From assembly GCA_963720675.1 (NCBI GenBank), contig CAVRGH010000010.1:186001-250000 (forward strand): 64,000 nucleotides of DNA, in the 5' to 3' direction. The notes beneath the pieces were generated by a model that was not told the origin of the DNA, searched no databases, and saw only the letters and a program-made list of their open reading frames with translations. This stretch comes from JALHSW01 sp963720675. Its GTDB lineage: Bacteria > Actinomycetota > Acidimicrobiia > IMCC26256 > PALSA-555. Positions 16,960 through 25,427 of the stretch are shown here, in pieces (the stretch's first letter is position 1; each line of letters begins with the position of its first letter). The position numbers and the translations under genes were made by a program.

Positions 16960-17901
16960 TCAGCAGCGATACGGCTCGATCCCGGCGAGCGGCACGCTCT
17001 GCCCGTCGGCGTCCACGAGCAGCCCGGTCGCATCGTTCCGCTGCAGGACGGCACTCGCGGCCGAGACGTCGGGTGCGAGGAACGCGGCCTTGGCCAGCGC
17101 TTCGGCGTCCCGGGCCCGACCGGCGACGACCGTGGCCGCGAGCCACGGCACCTCCGCGGGGGCGCCGGTCCGGGGGTCGATGACGTGATGGTACGAACGG
17201 TCGCCGCGCTGCCAGGTGCGACGCCGGCGGCTGGTCGTCGCGATCGCGCCCTCGGCGATCGAGAGGCGCGGGCGGTCGTCGGCCTCCTCGACCTCCACCA
17301 CCCAGCCGTCGGCCTGGGCGTCCGGGCGCGGTGGCGTGCCGATCGCGCGCAGGTCGCCTCCGAGGTTCACGCAGACGCCGGTCGCACCCGCGGCGATGAG
17401 CTCCTCGGCGACGACGTCGGCCGCGAATCCCTTCGCAACACCCCCGAGATCGAGGGTCACCCCTCCGGGGAGCCGGACCGACCGCACGATCGGGTCGAGC
17501 ACGATGTCGGCGCATCCCGGGGCGGGCCCGACGGGTGGGGCGTCGAGCGCCGGACCGTCGCTCGGCACCGTCCCGAAGTCGCGGTCGTAGCCGGCCGCGA
17601 CCACCGACGGCGCCACCGTCGGGTCGCACGCGCCGTCGGTGCGCTGCCAGGCACCGACCGCGTGCTGGAGGAGCTCGAAGGTGATCGGTGCGACCATCAC
17701 CGGCGCGCCCGCGGCCGCGTTCAGCCGGCACAGCTCGCTCTCGGGACGGAACCGGCTCCACCGGGCCTCGAGCTGCTCGAGCCGCGCGAACGCGCGGACG
17801 CCGAGGTCGGCCGCGAAGGCGGCACCCGACGCGTCGTCGACCACGACGATCACATGGACGTCGGTGCCCATGGCCCGGGCCGTGGACTCGTGCGCGGGCA
17901 C
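16960..17901 (-). CDS. apbE: FAD:protein FMN transferase (ApbE)
   Basis: ApbE attaches FMN to Thr/Ser in flavoproteins such as RnfG/NqrC-type subunits, using Mg and FAD. The 313-residue protein has GTDVHVIVV near the N-terminus, the conserved LDLGGVAKGFAADVV, CVNLGGDLRAIG and HHVIDPRTGAP motifs. No N-terminal lipobox is evident. GTG 17901 is chosen; an in-frame CTG at 17913 overlaps the rrf2 stop as CTGA and is a possible alternative. It lies just downstream of the Rrf2 regulator, probably in one transcript. Its target flavoprotein is not in this window. Confidence 0.9.
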   Translation of the reverse strand: MPAHESTARAMGTDVHVIVVVDDASGAAFAADLGVRAFARLEQLEARWSRFRPESELCRLNAAAGAPVMVAPITFELLQHAVGAWQRTDGACDPTVAPSVVAAGYDRDFGTVPSDGPALDAPPVGPAPGCADIVLDPIVRSVRLPGGVTLDLGGVAKGFAADVVAEELIAAGATGVCVNLGGDLRAIGTPPRPDAQADGWVVEVEEADDRPRLSIAEGAIATTSRRRRTWQRGDRSYHHVIDPRTGAPAEVPWLAATVVAGRARDAEALAKAAFLAPDVSAASAVLQRNDATGLLVDADGQSVPLAGIEPYRC

Positions 17902-17909
17902 GTCCGCGG

Positions 17910-18338
17910 TCAGCGGGTCGGGACTGCGGGGGTCGGGTGGCCCACGCGCGTCTGCTCGACGAGGTCCGCGAGGGTCACCCGCTCGAGCACGAGGCGCATC
18001 TCCTCGGACACCCCGAACCAGACCTCCTGGAGGACGCAGTGCCCCTCGCAGTGGTCGTGCTCGCCGACCACCGTGACGAGCGGACCCTCGACCGCGCCGA
18101 GGATCTCCGCGAGGGTGATCTCCGAAGCGGGACGAGCCAGGACGTAGCCGCCGCCGACGCCGCGCTTGGACCGAACCAGACCCGCACCTTTGACCGCGAG
18201 GAGGATCTGCTCCAGGTAGGGCTGGGGGAGCGTGGTTCGTTCCGCGATCTCCTTGACCGACGTCGGCCGGTCGGATTCGTGCAGCGCGAGGGAGAGGAGC
18301 GCCCGGGCCGCGTAGTCGCCGCGTGTGGACACCTTCAT
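17910..18338 (-). CDS. Rrf2 family transcriptional regulator
   Basis: A 142-residue winged-helix regulator with the Rrf2 opening MKVSTRGDYAARALLSLA, the recognition region LPQPYLEQILLAVKGAGLVRSKRGV, and a small cysteine motif EHDHCEGHC. IscR and NsrR carry three cysteines here; only two are seen, plus nearby histidines, so whether it binds an Fe-S cluster is uncertain. It is divergent from the phosphodiesterase gene and upstream of apbE, which are its likely targets. Confidence 0.9.
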   Translation of the reverse strand: MKVSTRGDYAARALLSLALHESDRPTSVKEIAERTTLPQPYLEQILLAVKGAGLVRSKRGVGGGYVLARPASEITLAEILGAVEGPLVTVVGEHDHCEGHCVLQEVWFGVSEEMRLVLERVTLADLVEQTRVGHPTPAVPTR

Positions 18339-18394
18339 GACGTCGCCATGGTCGCGCACGAACGGGACTCCCGGCGACACGCCTTCCCGGGCGT

Positions 18395-18413
18395 GGCCCC
18401 ACGTGGCGGGGCC
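18395..18413. promoter_or_regulatory. palindromic site in the rrf2/phosphodiesterase intergenic region
   Basis: GGCCCC (18395-18400) and GGGGCC (18408-18413) form an inverted repeat enclosing an 8-bp palindrome CCACGTGG (18399-18406). Its position between divergent genes fits an Rrf2 operator, but no known Rrf2 consensus is matched. Confidence 0.35.
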
Positions 18414-18439
18414 TCGCGGGCGTGCGGGGGAGGCCTGTG

Positions 18440-18445
18440 TAGCCT
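18440..18445 (+). promoter_or_regulatory. -10 box TAGCCT before the phosphodiesterase gene
   Basis: TAGCCT, 6 nt, then ATG 18452; leaderless geometry. Confidence 0.55.
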
Positions 18446-18451
18446 GCGCGA

Positions 18452-19546
18452 ATGACCGAGGAGCCCGTCGTTCCCACCTACGACGGGCCCGGGCTGGCGT
18501 CCCTCGTCCCCGCGCTGCTCGGTGCCACACGGGTCGACTGGCTCCCGGAGCCGCTGGCGGGGGCCCGCAGCGTGGTCCTCCTCGTCATCGACGGCCTCGG
18601 CTGGGATCAGCTCCAGGCCCGGGGTGCAGCCTTGCCCACCTTCGTCGGGATGTCGGGGTCGGCCATCACCTCGGTCGCGCCGTCCACCACTGCTGCGGCG
18701 CTGACGTCCATCACCACCGGCGTCGCGCCGTCGCAGCACGGGCTGATCGGGTACCGCGTCCGGGTCGACGGGGCGACGCTCAACGCGCTCTCCTGGCACA
18801 CGGAGGGGCGCAACCCGCCCGATCCCCGTTCGGTGCAGCGGCACGCGCCCTTCCGGGGCCGCGACGTCCCGGTCGTCACCAAGAGCGAGTTCCGAAACAC
18901 CGGGTTCACCGAGGCCCACCTGCGCGGCGGGCGGCTCGAGGGGTGGCGAGCGGTCTCGTCGCTCGTCGAGCAGTGTCGCCGGCTCGTGATCGCCGGCGAG
19001 CCCTTCGTGTACGCGTACTACCCGGGCGTCGACGAGGTCGCGCACGCGCACGGGCTCGAGGACGGCTTCTTCGAGGCCGAGGTGCACTTCGCCGATCGAC
19101 TCGTCGGCGACCTGCTGGAGGTCCTTCCCGGCGACACCGCGTTGGTCGTGACCGCGGACCACGGCCAGGTGGACCTGAACCCCGAGTCGTGGCTGGAGCT
19201 GGGGGACCTCGGCGAGCTGGTCGACGTGTGCTCCGGGGATGGACGGTTCCGGTACCTGCACGCGCGTCGGGGCGCAGCCGATGAGCTCCTCGCCGGCGCG
19301 CGTGCGCAGTTCGGCGCGTGCGCGTGGGTCCGGTCGCGCGACGAGCTGCTCCGTGACGGCTGGCTCGGGCCCGAGCCGCCGACCGTCGTCCGGCGGCGCC
19401 TCGGCGACGTCGTGCTCGCCGCTCGCGACGCGGTGGCGTTCGTCGATCCCGCGCTGCCGCGCGAGGCGATGCTCCGCTCGGCCCATGGTTCGCTGACCGC
19501 GGCGGAGATGGAGGTCCCGCTCCTCGCCGCCCGCGGCAGGGCCTGA
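18452..19546 (+). CDS. alkaline-phosphatase-superfamily phosphodiesterase/nucleotide pyrophosphatase
   Basis: A 364-residue metal-dependent phosphodiesterase-like protein. The metal-binding LLVIDGLGWDQ (about 31-41), the nucleophile region SVAPSTTAAALTSI with the catalytic Ser/Thr, YYPGVDEVAHAHG (metal Asp and His), and TADHGQVDL mark the type I phosphodiesterase family. No signal peptide is visible, so it is probably cytoplasmic. The substrate cannot be inferred. Confidence 0.88.
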   Translation: MTEEPVVPTYDGPGLASLVPALLGATRVDWLPEPLAGARSVVLLVIDGLGWDQLQARGAALPTFVGMSGSAITSVAPSTTAAALTSITTGVAPSQHGLIGYRVRVDGATLNALSWHTEGRNPPDPRSVQRHAPFRGRDVPVVTKSEFRNTGFTEAHLRGGRLEGWRAVSSLVEQCRRLVIAGEPFVYAYYPGVDEVAHAHGLEDGFFEAEVHFADRLVGDLLEVLPGDTALVVTADHGQVDLNPESWLELGDLGELVDVCSGDGRFRYLHARRGAADELLAGARAQFGACAWVRSRDELLRDGWLGPEPPTVVRRRLGDVVLAARDAVAFVDPALPREAMLRSAHGSLTAAEMEVPLLAARGRA

Positions 19547-19639
19547 CCTCTCCCGGACCCGTCTCCCGGGCGCTGGGACCGCTCCCGGGGGGTGGCCGGC
19601 GCGACGCGCTATGTTCGAGCAGAACTACACCCGTGTGAT

Positions 19640-19661
19640 TTCTCCACAGCCCTGTGGAAAA
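19640..19661. promoter_or_regulatory. inverted pair of DnaA-box-like 9-mers upstream of dnaE
   Basis: TTCTCCACA (19640-19648) faces TGTGGAAAA (19653-19661), whose complement TTTTCCACA fits the DnaA consensus TTWTNCACA; the first copy differs by one base. The core TCCACAG-CC-CTGTGGA is a perfect inverted repeat. It sits 36 bp before dnaE and 25 bp after a TATGTT box (19610-19615). Confidence 0.4.
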
Positions 19662-19697
19662 GCCCTGAGGAGCGCGTGACGGCGTGAGCAGGTCGTC

Positions 19698-22600
19698 GTG
19701 AGCAAGTCGTTCGTGCACCTGCACCTGCACACCGAGTACTCGATGCTCGACGGCGCAGCCCGGGTCCCCGACGTCATCGCCACCGCCGTGGCCGACGGCC
19801 AGCCGGCGGTCGGGATCACCGATCACGGCAACATGTACGGCGTCCTCGAGTTCTCTCGCGCCGCGCGCGACGCGGGCATCAAGCCGGTCATCGGCACCGA
19901 GGCCTACTTCGTCACCACGAGCCGCTTCGATCGCCCGCGCCGGGCGGAGCACGAGATCTTCCACCTCACGCTCCTGGCGCTCGACGCGACCGGGTACCAC
20001 AACCTCATCAAGCTGTCGTCGTCCGCGTACATCGACGGGTACTTCTACAAGCCTCGCATGGACTTCGAGCTGCTCGAGCGCCACGGTGAGGGGATCGTCG
20101 CGACGAGCGGCTGCCTGGGCAGCGCGGTGTGCCAGGCCTTGCTGCGCGGCGACGACGACGGCGCCCGCGCGCTCGCCGGCCGCTTCCGCGATGTGCTCGG
20201 GCGCGACAACTTCTTCATCGAGCTGCAGGATCATGGGCTGCCCGAGCAGCACCGGGTGAACGTCGGCTTGCTCCGCATCGCGCGCGAGATGGGGATCGGT
20301 CTGCTCGCGACCAACGACAGTCACTACACCCACCGCAAGGACGCCGAGGCGCACGACGCGCTCCTCTGCGTGCAGACCGGGCGCACGCGTGACGACCCCA
20401 ATCGGCTCCGCTTCGAGACCGAGGAGTTCTACCTGAAGACCGCGGCCGAGATGCGGTCGCTGTTCGGTGACTACCCCGAGTCGTGCGACAACACGCTGCT
20501 GATCGCCGAGCGTGCCGACGTCGAGCTCGAGTTCGGGAACGCGGTGCTCCCCACGTTCCCCACTCCCGCCGGCCACGACGAGGACTCCTACCTGCGCGAG
20601 CTCACGCTCGGCGGTGCACGCGAGCGCTACGGCGACGCGTTGGCCCCGCACGTCGCCGAGCGCATCGAGTACGAGCTCGGCGTCATCAAGACGATGGGGT
20701 TCTCGGCGTACTTCCTCGTGGTGTGGGACCTCGTGCGATACGCGCGCGAGGCGGGCATCCGAGTCGGACCCGGGCGGGGGAGCGCGGCGGGTTCGTGTGT
20801 CGCCTACTGCCTGAACATCGTCGACATCGACCCCATCCGCTACGACCTGCTGTTCGAGCGTTTCCTGAACCCGGGCCGCAAGCAGATGCCCGACATCGAC
20901 ATGGACTTCGACTCGCGCTACCGCGGCGACATGATCAAGTACGCGGCCGAGCGCTACGGCGAGGACCACGTCGCGCAGATCATCACCTTCTCGACGATCA
21001 AGGCCCGGGCCGCCGTGCGGGACGCAGCGCGCGTCCTCGGGTACCCGTACCTGATGGGCGACAAGATCGCGAAGCTGATGCCGCCGCTCATCATGGGACG
21101 CGACACGCCGTTGGCGGCCTGCCTCGAGAAGCAACCCAAGCACGAGGACGGCTACAAGATGGCCTCGGAGCTGCGGGACCTCTACGAGTCCGACCCGGAG
21201 GCCAAGCGCGTGGTCGACGTCGCCCGCGGGCTCGAAGGTCTGCGCCGCCAGGACGGCATCCATGCCGCGGCGGTGGTGATCACCCGCGAGCCGCTCACCG
21301 AGTACCTCCCGATCCAACGCAAGCCGCTCGCCGGCGGCGAGCTCGCCGACGCGCCGATCGTCACCCAGTACGAGATGCACGGCGTCGAGGACCTCGGCCT
21401 CCTCAAGATGGACTTCCTCGGGCTCAGGAACCTCGACGTCGTCGAGATCACGCTCGCGCTCGTCGAGGCGTCCACCGGCCGGCGCCCCGACATCGACCGG
21501 GTCGACCTGGAGGACGAGACCACGTTCGACATGCTCCGGCGCGGCGACACGATCGGGGTGTTCCAGCTCGAGGGCGGGCCGGTCCGCGCGCTCCTGCGAT
21601 CGCTGGCGCCGACCCGGTTCGAGGACATCGCCGCGCTCGTCGCGCTCTACCGGCCGGGTCCGATGGCCCAGAACTGGCACAACGAGTACGCGGACCGCAA
21701 GAACGGCCGCAAGCCCGTCGACTACCCGCATCCGGACCTCGAGGAGATCCTCGCCCCGACCTATGGGCTGATGATCTACCAGGAGCAGCTGATGCGCGTC
21801 GCGCAGCGGCTTGCGGGGTACACGCTCGAAGAGGCCGACAACCTGCGCAAAGCCACCGGCAAGAAGATCCGGGAGCTGATCGCGAAGGAGCGCACCAAGT
21901 TCGTCGACGGCTGTGTCGCGCAGGGCCACGACCGAGCGTTCGGCGAGAAGATCTTCGACACGATCGAGCCGTTCGCCGACTACTCCTTCAACAAGTCGCA
22001 CTCGGTCGGGTACGGCTACCTCGCGTACCAGACCGCCTACCTGAAGGCGAACTACCCGGTCGAGTACCTCGCCGCGCTGCTCACGAGCGTGAAGAGCAAC
22101 AAGGACCAGACCGCGGTGTTCCTGAACGAGTGTCGACAGCTCGACATCGCGGTGCTCGTGCCCGACGTCAACGAGTCCGAGCAGGACTTCACCGTGCGCG
22201 AGCACGAAGGGCGTCAGGCGATCCGGTACGGGCTTTCCGCGGTTCGCAACGTGGGAACCGGCGTCGTCTCGCACATCGTGCAGGCGCGCACTGCCGAGGG
22301 CGGACCGTTCACCGACTTCCACGACTTCTGCGACCGGGTCGATCCCACCGCACTCAACAAGCGGATGGTCGAGTCGCTCGCGAAGGCCGGTGGCTTCGAC
22401 TCGCTGGGCCACCCCCGCAAGGGGCTCGTCGACGTGCACGAGCAGATCGTCGAGGACGCGGTGGCGCGCCGGCGTCGCCGGGACCAGGGCAACTTCAGCT
22501 TGTTCGACCTCGAGGAGAACGCGCTCGGCACCGGCGACGGTGTCGACCACCAGCGGTTCGACATCCCGCAGACCGAGTACCCGAAGCCGCAGCGACTCGC

Positions 22601-23282
22601 CTTCGAGAAGGAGATGCTCGGTCTCTACGTGAGCGACCACCCGCTGCTCGGTGTGGAGCACGCGCTCCGACGTCTCGTCGACGGACCGCTCTCCGAGCTC
22701 CACGAGAAGGGGGAGGGCGACGTCTGCACGGTCGGTGGCATCGTCACCGGGCTGTCGCGCAAGTACACGAAGAAGGGCGATCTCATGGCGACCTTCTTCT
22801 TGGAGGACCTCGGTGCTGTGGTCGAGGTCATGGTCTTTCCACGCGTCATGGCGGAGCACGGCCACGTGCTGGAGGACGACGCCATCGTCACCATCCGCGG
22901 GCGCGTCGACCAGCGTGACGACCGGGCGAAGATCATCGCCCTCGACGTCACCAGCCCCGAGCTGACGGTCGACGACGGCGACGCCCCGGTCCGCGTGCGC
23001 GCCCGCCTCGCGGTCTTCTCCGACACGCGCGTCGCCGCGTTCAAGGACGTCCTGGTGCGGCATCCCGGGAACCGACCCGTGTTCGTCCACCTCGACCGGC
23101 CGGAGAAGACGACCGTCATCCGGCTCGGGGAGGAGTTCCGGGTCGAGGCGAGCAACGGCCTGTTCGCCGAGCTCCGCGAGCTGTTGGGCGCCGACTGCCT
23201 GCTCGTAGGGATCAGTCGCGCGACGTCTTGGACGCGCGGCCGGCGACCTTGCCGACCTGGTACGCGATCACGCCCACGATGA
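19698..23282 (+). CDS. dnaE: DNA polymerase III alpha subunit
   Basis: The replicative polymerase catalytic subunit. The N-terminal PHP domain begins at once with FVHLHLHTEYSMLDG. The polymerase core carries GPGRGSAAGSCVAYCL and the catalytic aspartates in PDIDMDFDSRYRGD; YSFNKSHSVGYGYLAYQTAYLK and a C-terminal OB fold (GGIVTGLSRKYTKKGDLMA) follow. From GTG 19698 it has 1194 residues. Homologues usually end near LLGADCL; here the frame runs on for about 25 residues that overlap the convergent minus-strand gene. This may be a real tail or a lost stop, since a TAG lies one frame away at 23206. Confidence 0.96.
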   Translation: MSKSFVHLHLHTEYSMLDGAARVPDVIATAVADGQPAVGITDHGNMYGVLEFSRAARDAGIKPVIGTEAYFVTTSRFDRPRRAEHEIFHLTLLALDATGYHNLIKLSSSAYIDGYFYKPRMDFELLERHGEGIVATSGCLGSAVCQALLRGDDDGARALAGRFRDVLGRDNFFIELQDHGLPEQHRVNVGLLRIAREMGIGLLATNDSHYTHRKDAEAHDALLCVQTGRTRDDPNRLRFETEEFYLKTAAEMRSLFGDYPESCDNTLLIAERADVELEFGNAVLPTFPTPAGHDEDSYLRELTLGGARERYGDALAPHVAERIEYELGVIKTMGFSAYFLVVWDLVRYAREAGIRVGPGRGSAAGSCVAYCLNIVDIDPIRYDLLFERFLNPGRKQMPDIDMDFDSRYRGDMIKYAAERYGEDHVAQIITFSTIKARAAVRDAARVLGYPYLMGDKIAKLMPPLIMGRDTPLAACLEKQPKHEDGYKMASELRDLYESDPEAKRVVDVARGLEGLRRQDGIHAAAVVITREPLTEYLPIQRKPLAGGELADAPIVTQYEMHGVEDLGLLKMDFLGLRNLDVVEITLALVEASTGRRPDIDRVDLEDETTFDMLRRGDTIGVFQLEGGPVRALLRSLAPTRFEDIAALVALYRPGPMAQNWHNEYADRKNGRKPVDYPHPDLEEILAPTYGLMIYQEQLMRVAQRLAGYTLEEADNLRKATGKKIRELIAKERTKFVDGCVAQGHDRAFGEKIFDTIEPFADYSFNKSHSVGYGYLAYQTAYLKANYPVEYLAALLTSVKSNKDQTAVFLNECRQLDIAVLVPDVNESEQDFTVREHEGRQAIRYGLSAVRNVGTGVVSHIVQARTAEGGPFTDFHDFCDRVDPTALNKRMVESLAKAGGFDSLGHPRKGLVDVHEQIVEDAVARRRRRDQGNFSLFDLEENALGTGDGVDHQRFDIPQTEYPKPQRLAFEKEMLGLYVSDHPLLGVEHALRRLVDGPLSELHEKGEGDVCTVGGIVTGLSRKYTKKGDLMATFFLEDLGAVVEVMVFPRVMAEHGHVLEDDAIVTIRGRVDQRDDRAKIIALDVTSPELTVDDGDAPVRVRARLAVFSDTRVAAFKDVLVRHPGNRPVFVHLDRPEKTTVIRLGEEFRVEASNGLFAELRELLGADCLLVGISRATSWTRGRRPCRPGTRSRPR

Positions 23283-23412
23283 CGTAGAGCGCGATCGCCA
23301 CGAGGGACCGGGCGAGGGTCAGGACGGGCCAGAGCAGCACCCACGCCACGACGACGACTGCGGCGATCGCCACCAGCCGGAAGGCCCACGGCGCACGCGT
23401 GTCGTCGGGCAT
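23212..23412 (-). CDS. small membrane protein, function unknown
   Basis: A 66-residue protein with two hydrophobic helices (about 12-32 and 36-52) and a basic C-terminus (GKVAGRASKTSRD). I do not recognise the family. Support for a real gene is the TACGCT box 6 nt before the ATG (23419-23424 on the minus strand) and the clean two-helix design. Its 3' end overlaps the last 71 bp of dnaE, convergently. Confidence 0.65.
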   Translation of the reverse strand: MPDDTRAPWAFRLVAIAAVVVVAWVLLWPVLTLARSLVAIALYVIVGVIAYQVGKVAGRASKTSRD

Positions 23413-23509
23413 CGGTCGAGCGTATCCAGCATCCGGGGCCATGGCGACGGGCGAGGGAACGCGACCTCGACGTCGGGTTGGCGACCGGAGGCGTGCCATG
23501 CTTCGGGCC

Positions 23510-24196
23510 GTGGAGATCGGGGTGCTGGGGGCAACGGGGCCGGCGGGGAAGGGCCTTGCGGCCCGGCTCGCGAGCCTGGGCCATGAGGTCGTCGCGGGAT
23601 CGCGCGACTCCGAGCGGAGCGCGGCTGCGGTCGAGGAGCTCTGGGGGCGCTGGGGCGACGAGGTCGCGACGCTGCGTCCGGGCACGAACGCCGAGGCCGC
23701 GGCCGCGCCGGACCTCGTGATCATCGCCACCGTGTGGGACGCTGCCGTCGAGACCACCCGCGAGTACGCGGACGTGCTGACGGGCAAGGTCGTCGTGTCG
23801 ATGGCGAACGGCCTCGAGCGCGTCGGCAAGGAGTTCCACCCGGTGCTGCCACCCGAGGGATCGCTCGCCGCGGCGATGCAGGCGGCGGCGCCGGACGCCC
23901 GAGTCGTCGCCGCGTTCCAGCACGTCCCGGCAGCCGCCTTCGCGGCGCTCGACCAACCGCTCGAGAGCGACGTCATCGTGTGCGGCGACGACCTCGACGC
24001 CCGCGACGCCGTGCTCGGCCTCGTGCGGGGGATGCCCGACCTCCGCGGCTTCGACGGCGGTTCATCGGCGAACGCCGTCGGCATCGAGACCTTCGCGGCC
24101 TTGCTGTTGTCGATCAATGTCCGCTACAAGGGCAAGGGGACGCTGCACCTCACGGGTGTCGACAGCGGCTTCGCCCCACGCGGGCCGGCCCGATGA
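23510..24196 (+). CDS. npdG: F420H2:NADP oxidoreductase (NADPH-dependent F420 reductase)
   Basis: Transfers hydride between NADPH and coenzyme F420. The 228-residue protein opens with the Rossmann motif IGVLGATGPAGKGLAARLA and has SRDSERSAA for phosphate binding, VIIATVWDA, VVSMANGL, and the C-terminal ANAVGIETFAALLLSINVRYKGKG typical of this family. Start: GTG 23510 lies 7 nt after CATGCT and begins at the family N-terminus; ATG 23498 is an alternative. The stop overlaps mshC as ATGA. Confidence 0.88.
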   Translation: MEIGVLGATGPAGKGLAARLASLGHEVVAGSRDSERSAAAVEELWGRWGDEVATLRPGTNAEAAAAPDLVIIATVWDAAVETTREYADVLTGKVVVSMANGLERVGKEFHPVLPPEGSLAAAMQAAAPDARVVAAFQHVPAAAFAALDQPLESDVIVCGDDLDARDAVLGLVRGMPDLRGFDGGSSANAVGIETFAALLLSINVRYKGKGTLHLTGVDSGFAPRGPAR

Positions 24197-25371
24197 GCAT
24201 CCGCATCTTCGACACCGCGCAGCGCAAGGTCGTGCCCTTCGAGCCCGGCCCGGTCGTGAGCATGTACGTGTGCGGGATCACACCGTACGACTCGACGCAT
24301 CTCGGGCACGCGGCCACCTACCTCGCGTACGACCTCTTGATCCGCAGGCTCGAGGAGCTGGGTCACGAGGTGCGGATGGTGCGCAACGTCACCGACGTCG
24401 ACGACTCGATCCTGCCCAAGGCGCGCGAGCTGGGGATCCCGTATCTCGAGCTCGCGGCATCGGAGCTGGAACGGTTCCGGTCCGACATGGATGCGCTCGG
24501 GATGCGGCCGGCGTACGCGGAGCCACGTGCGACGGAGTCGATCGACGGCATGATCGACATGATCAAGCAGCTCCTCGATTCGGATCATGCGTACCTCACG
24601 CACGGCACCGTGTACTTCGACGTCTCGACGTTCGATCGCTTCGGTGAGCTCTCGCACTACTCCGACGACTACATGGTCAAGCTGGCCCGTGCCCGCGGGG
24701 GCAAGCCGGACGATCCTCATCGGCGCGCCCCGCTCGACTTCGTGCTCTGGCAGCAGTCGCTCAGCGACGAACCGGCGTGGCGGGCACCGTTCGGGGTCGG
24801 TCGGCCCGGATGGCACGTGGAGTGCTCGGTCATGGCGATGCGGGCGCTCGGGCCCACCCTCGACCTCCACGGTGGCGGCACCGACCTGATCTTCCCGCAT
24901 CACGAGTGCGAGATCGCGCAGAGCGAGAGCATCACGGGCAAGCCGTTCGCCCGGCACTGGATGCACTCGGCGATGGTGAGCTACGAGGGCGAGAAGATGA
25001 GCAAGTCGCTCGGCAACCTCGTGTTCGTCAGTGACCTCCTCGAGTCCGCGGATCCGCGGGCGATCCGCCTCGCGCTCATGCGCCACCACTACCGAGCGGG
25101 CTTCGAGTGGTACGACACCGATCTCGAAGAAGGCACCGCGCTGCTGCACCGACTCGTCGCTGCTGCCGGGCGTCCGTCCGGTCCGGACCCGGCACCCTTC
25201 GCGGCGCGGGTCCGGGACGCGATCGACGACGATCTCGACGCGCCGCGCGCACTCGAGGCTCTCGACGACCTCGCGAGCGCGATCCTCTCCGGCGGCGATG
25301 ACCCGAGCGCGCCTGCGGTGCTCGGGGAGCTCGGCGAGCTCATCGGGGTCAGCCTCGATCCGGCGACCTGA
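24193..25371 (+). CDS. mshC: MshC-type cysteine ligase (mycothiol synthesis), CysRS-like
   Basis: A 392-residue class I synthetase fold. The active site reads MYVCGITPYDSTHLGHAATY, the MshC form (GITPYD...HLGHAATYL) rather than CysRS (CGPTVYD..HIGNAR). KMSKSLGNLVFVSD is present, as are zinc ligands in YVCG, WHVECS and PHHECE. Known MshC joins cysteine to GlcN-inositol with ATP; length and motifs fit. It is coupled to npdG and followed by thrS. A divergent CysRS paralogue cannot be fully excluded. Confidence 0.82.
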   Translation: MSIRIFDTAQRKVVPFEPGPVVSMYVCGITPYDSTHLGHAATYLAYDLLIRRLEELGHEVRMVRNVTDVDDSILPKARELGIPYLELAASELERFRSDMDALGMRPAYAEPRATESIDGMIDMIKQLLDSDHAYLTHGTVYFDVSTFDRFGELSHYSDDYMVKLARARGGKPDDPHRRAPLDFVLWQQSLSDEPAWRAPFGVGRPGWHVECSVMAMRALGPTLDLHGGGTDLIFPHHECEIAQSESITGKPFARHWMHSAMVSYEGEKMSKSLGNLVFVSDLLESADPRAIRLALMRHHYRAGFEWYDTDLEEGTALLHRLVAAAGRPSGPDPAPFAARVRDAIDDDLDAPRALEALDDLASAILSGGDDPSAPAVLGELGELIGVSLDPAT

Positions 25372-25414
25372 TTGCGCGTCGACAACTGAGCGCAGCCCGA
25401 CGGGGCACCCCAGG

Positions 25415-25420
25415 TATCCT
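25415..25420 (+). promoter_or_regulatory. -10 box TATCCT before thrS
   Basis: TATCCT, 7 nt, then GTG 25428; leaderless geometry. Confidence 0.55.
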
Positions 25421-25427
25421 GCGGTCA

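Noticed and set aside
19610..19630. LexA/SOS box upstream of dnaE (GTTC...GAAC)
   Set aside because: Orientation is GTTC-N5-GAAC, the reverse of the actinobacterial GAAC-N4-GTTC box.
18906..23090. 1394-codon open frame on the minus strand antisense to dnaE
   Set aside because: A by-product of high third-position GC; the protein is Arg/Val/Asp-rich without motifs, while the plus strand encodes a perfect DnaE.
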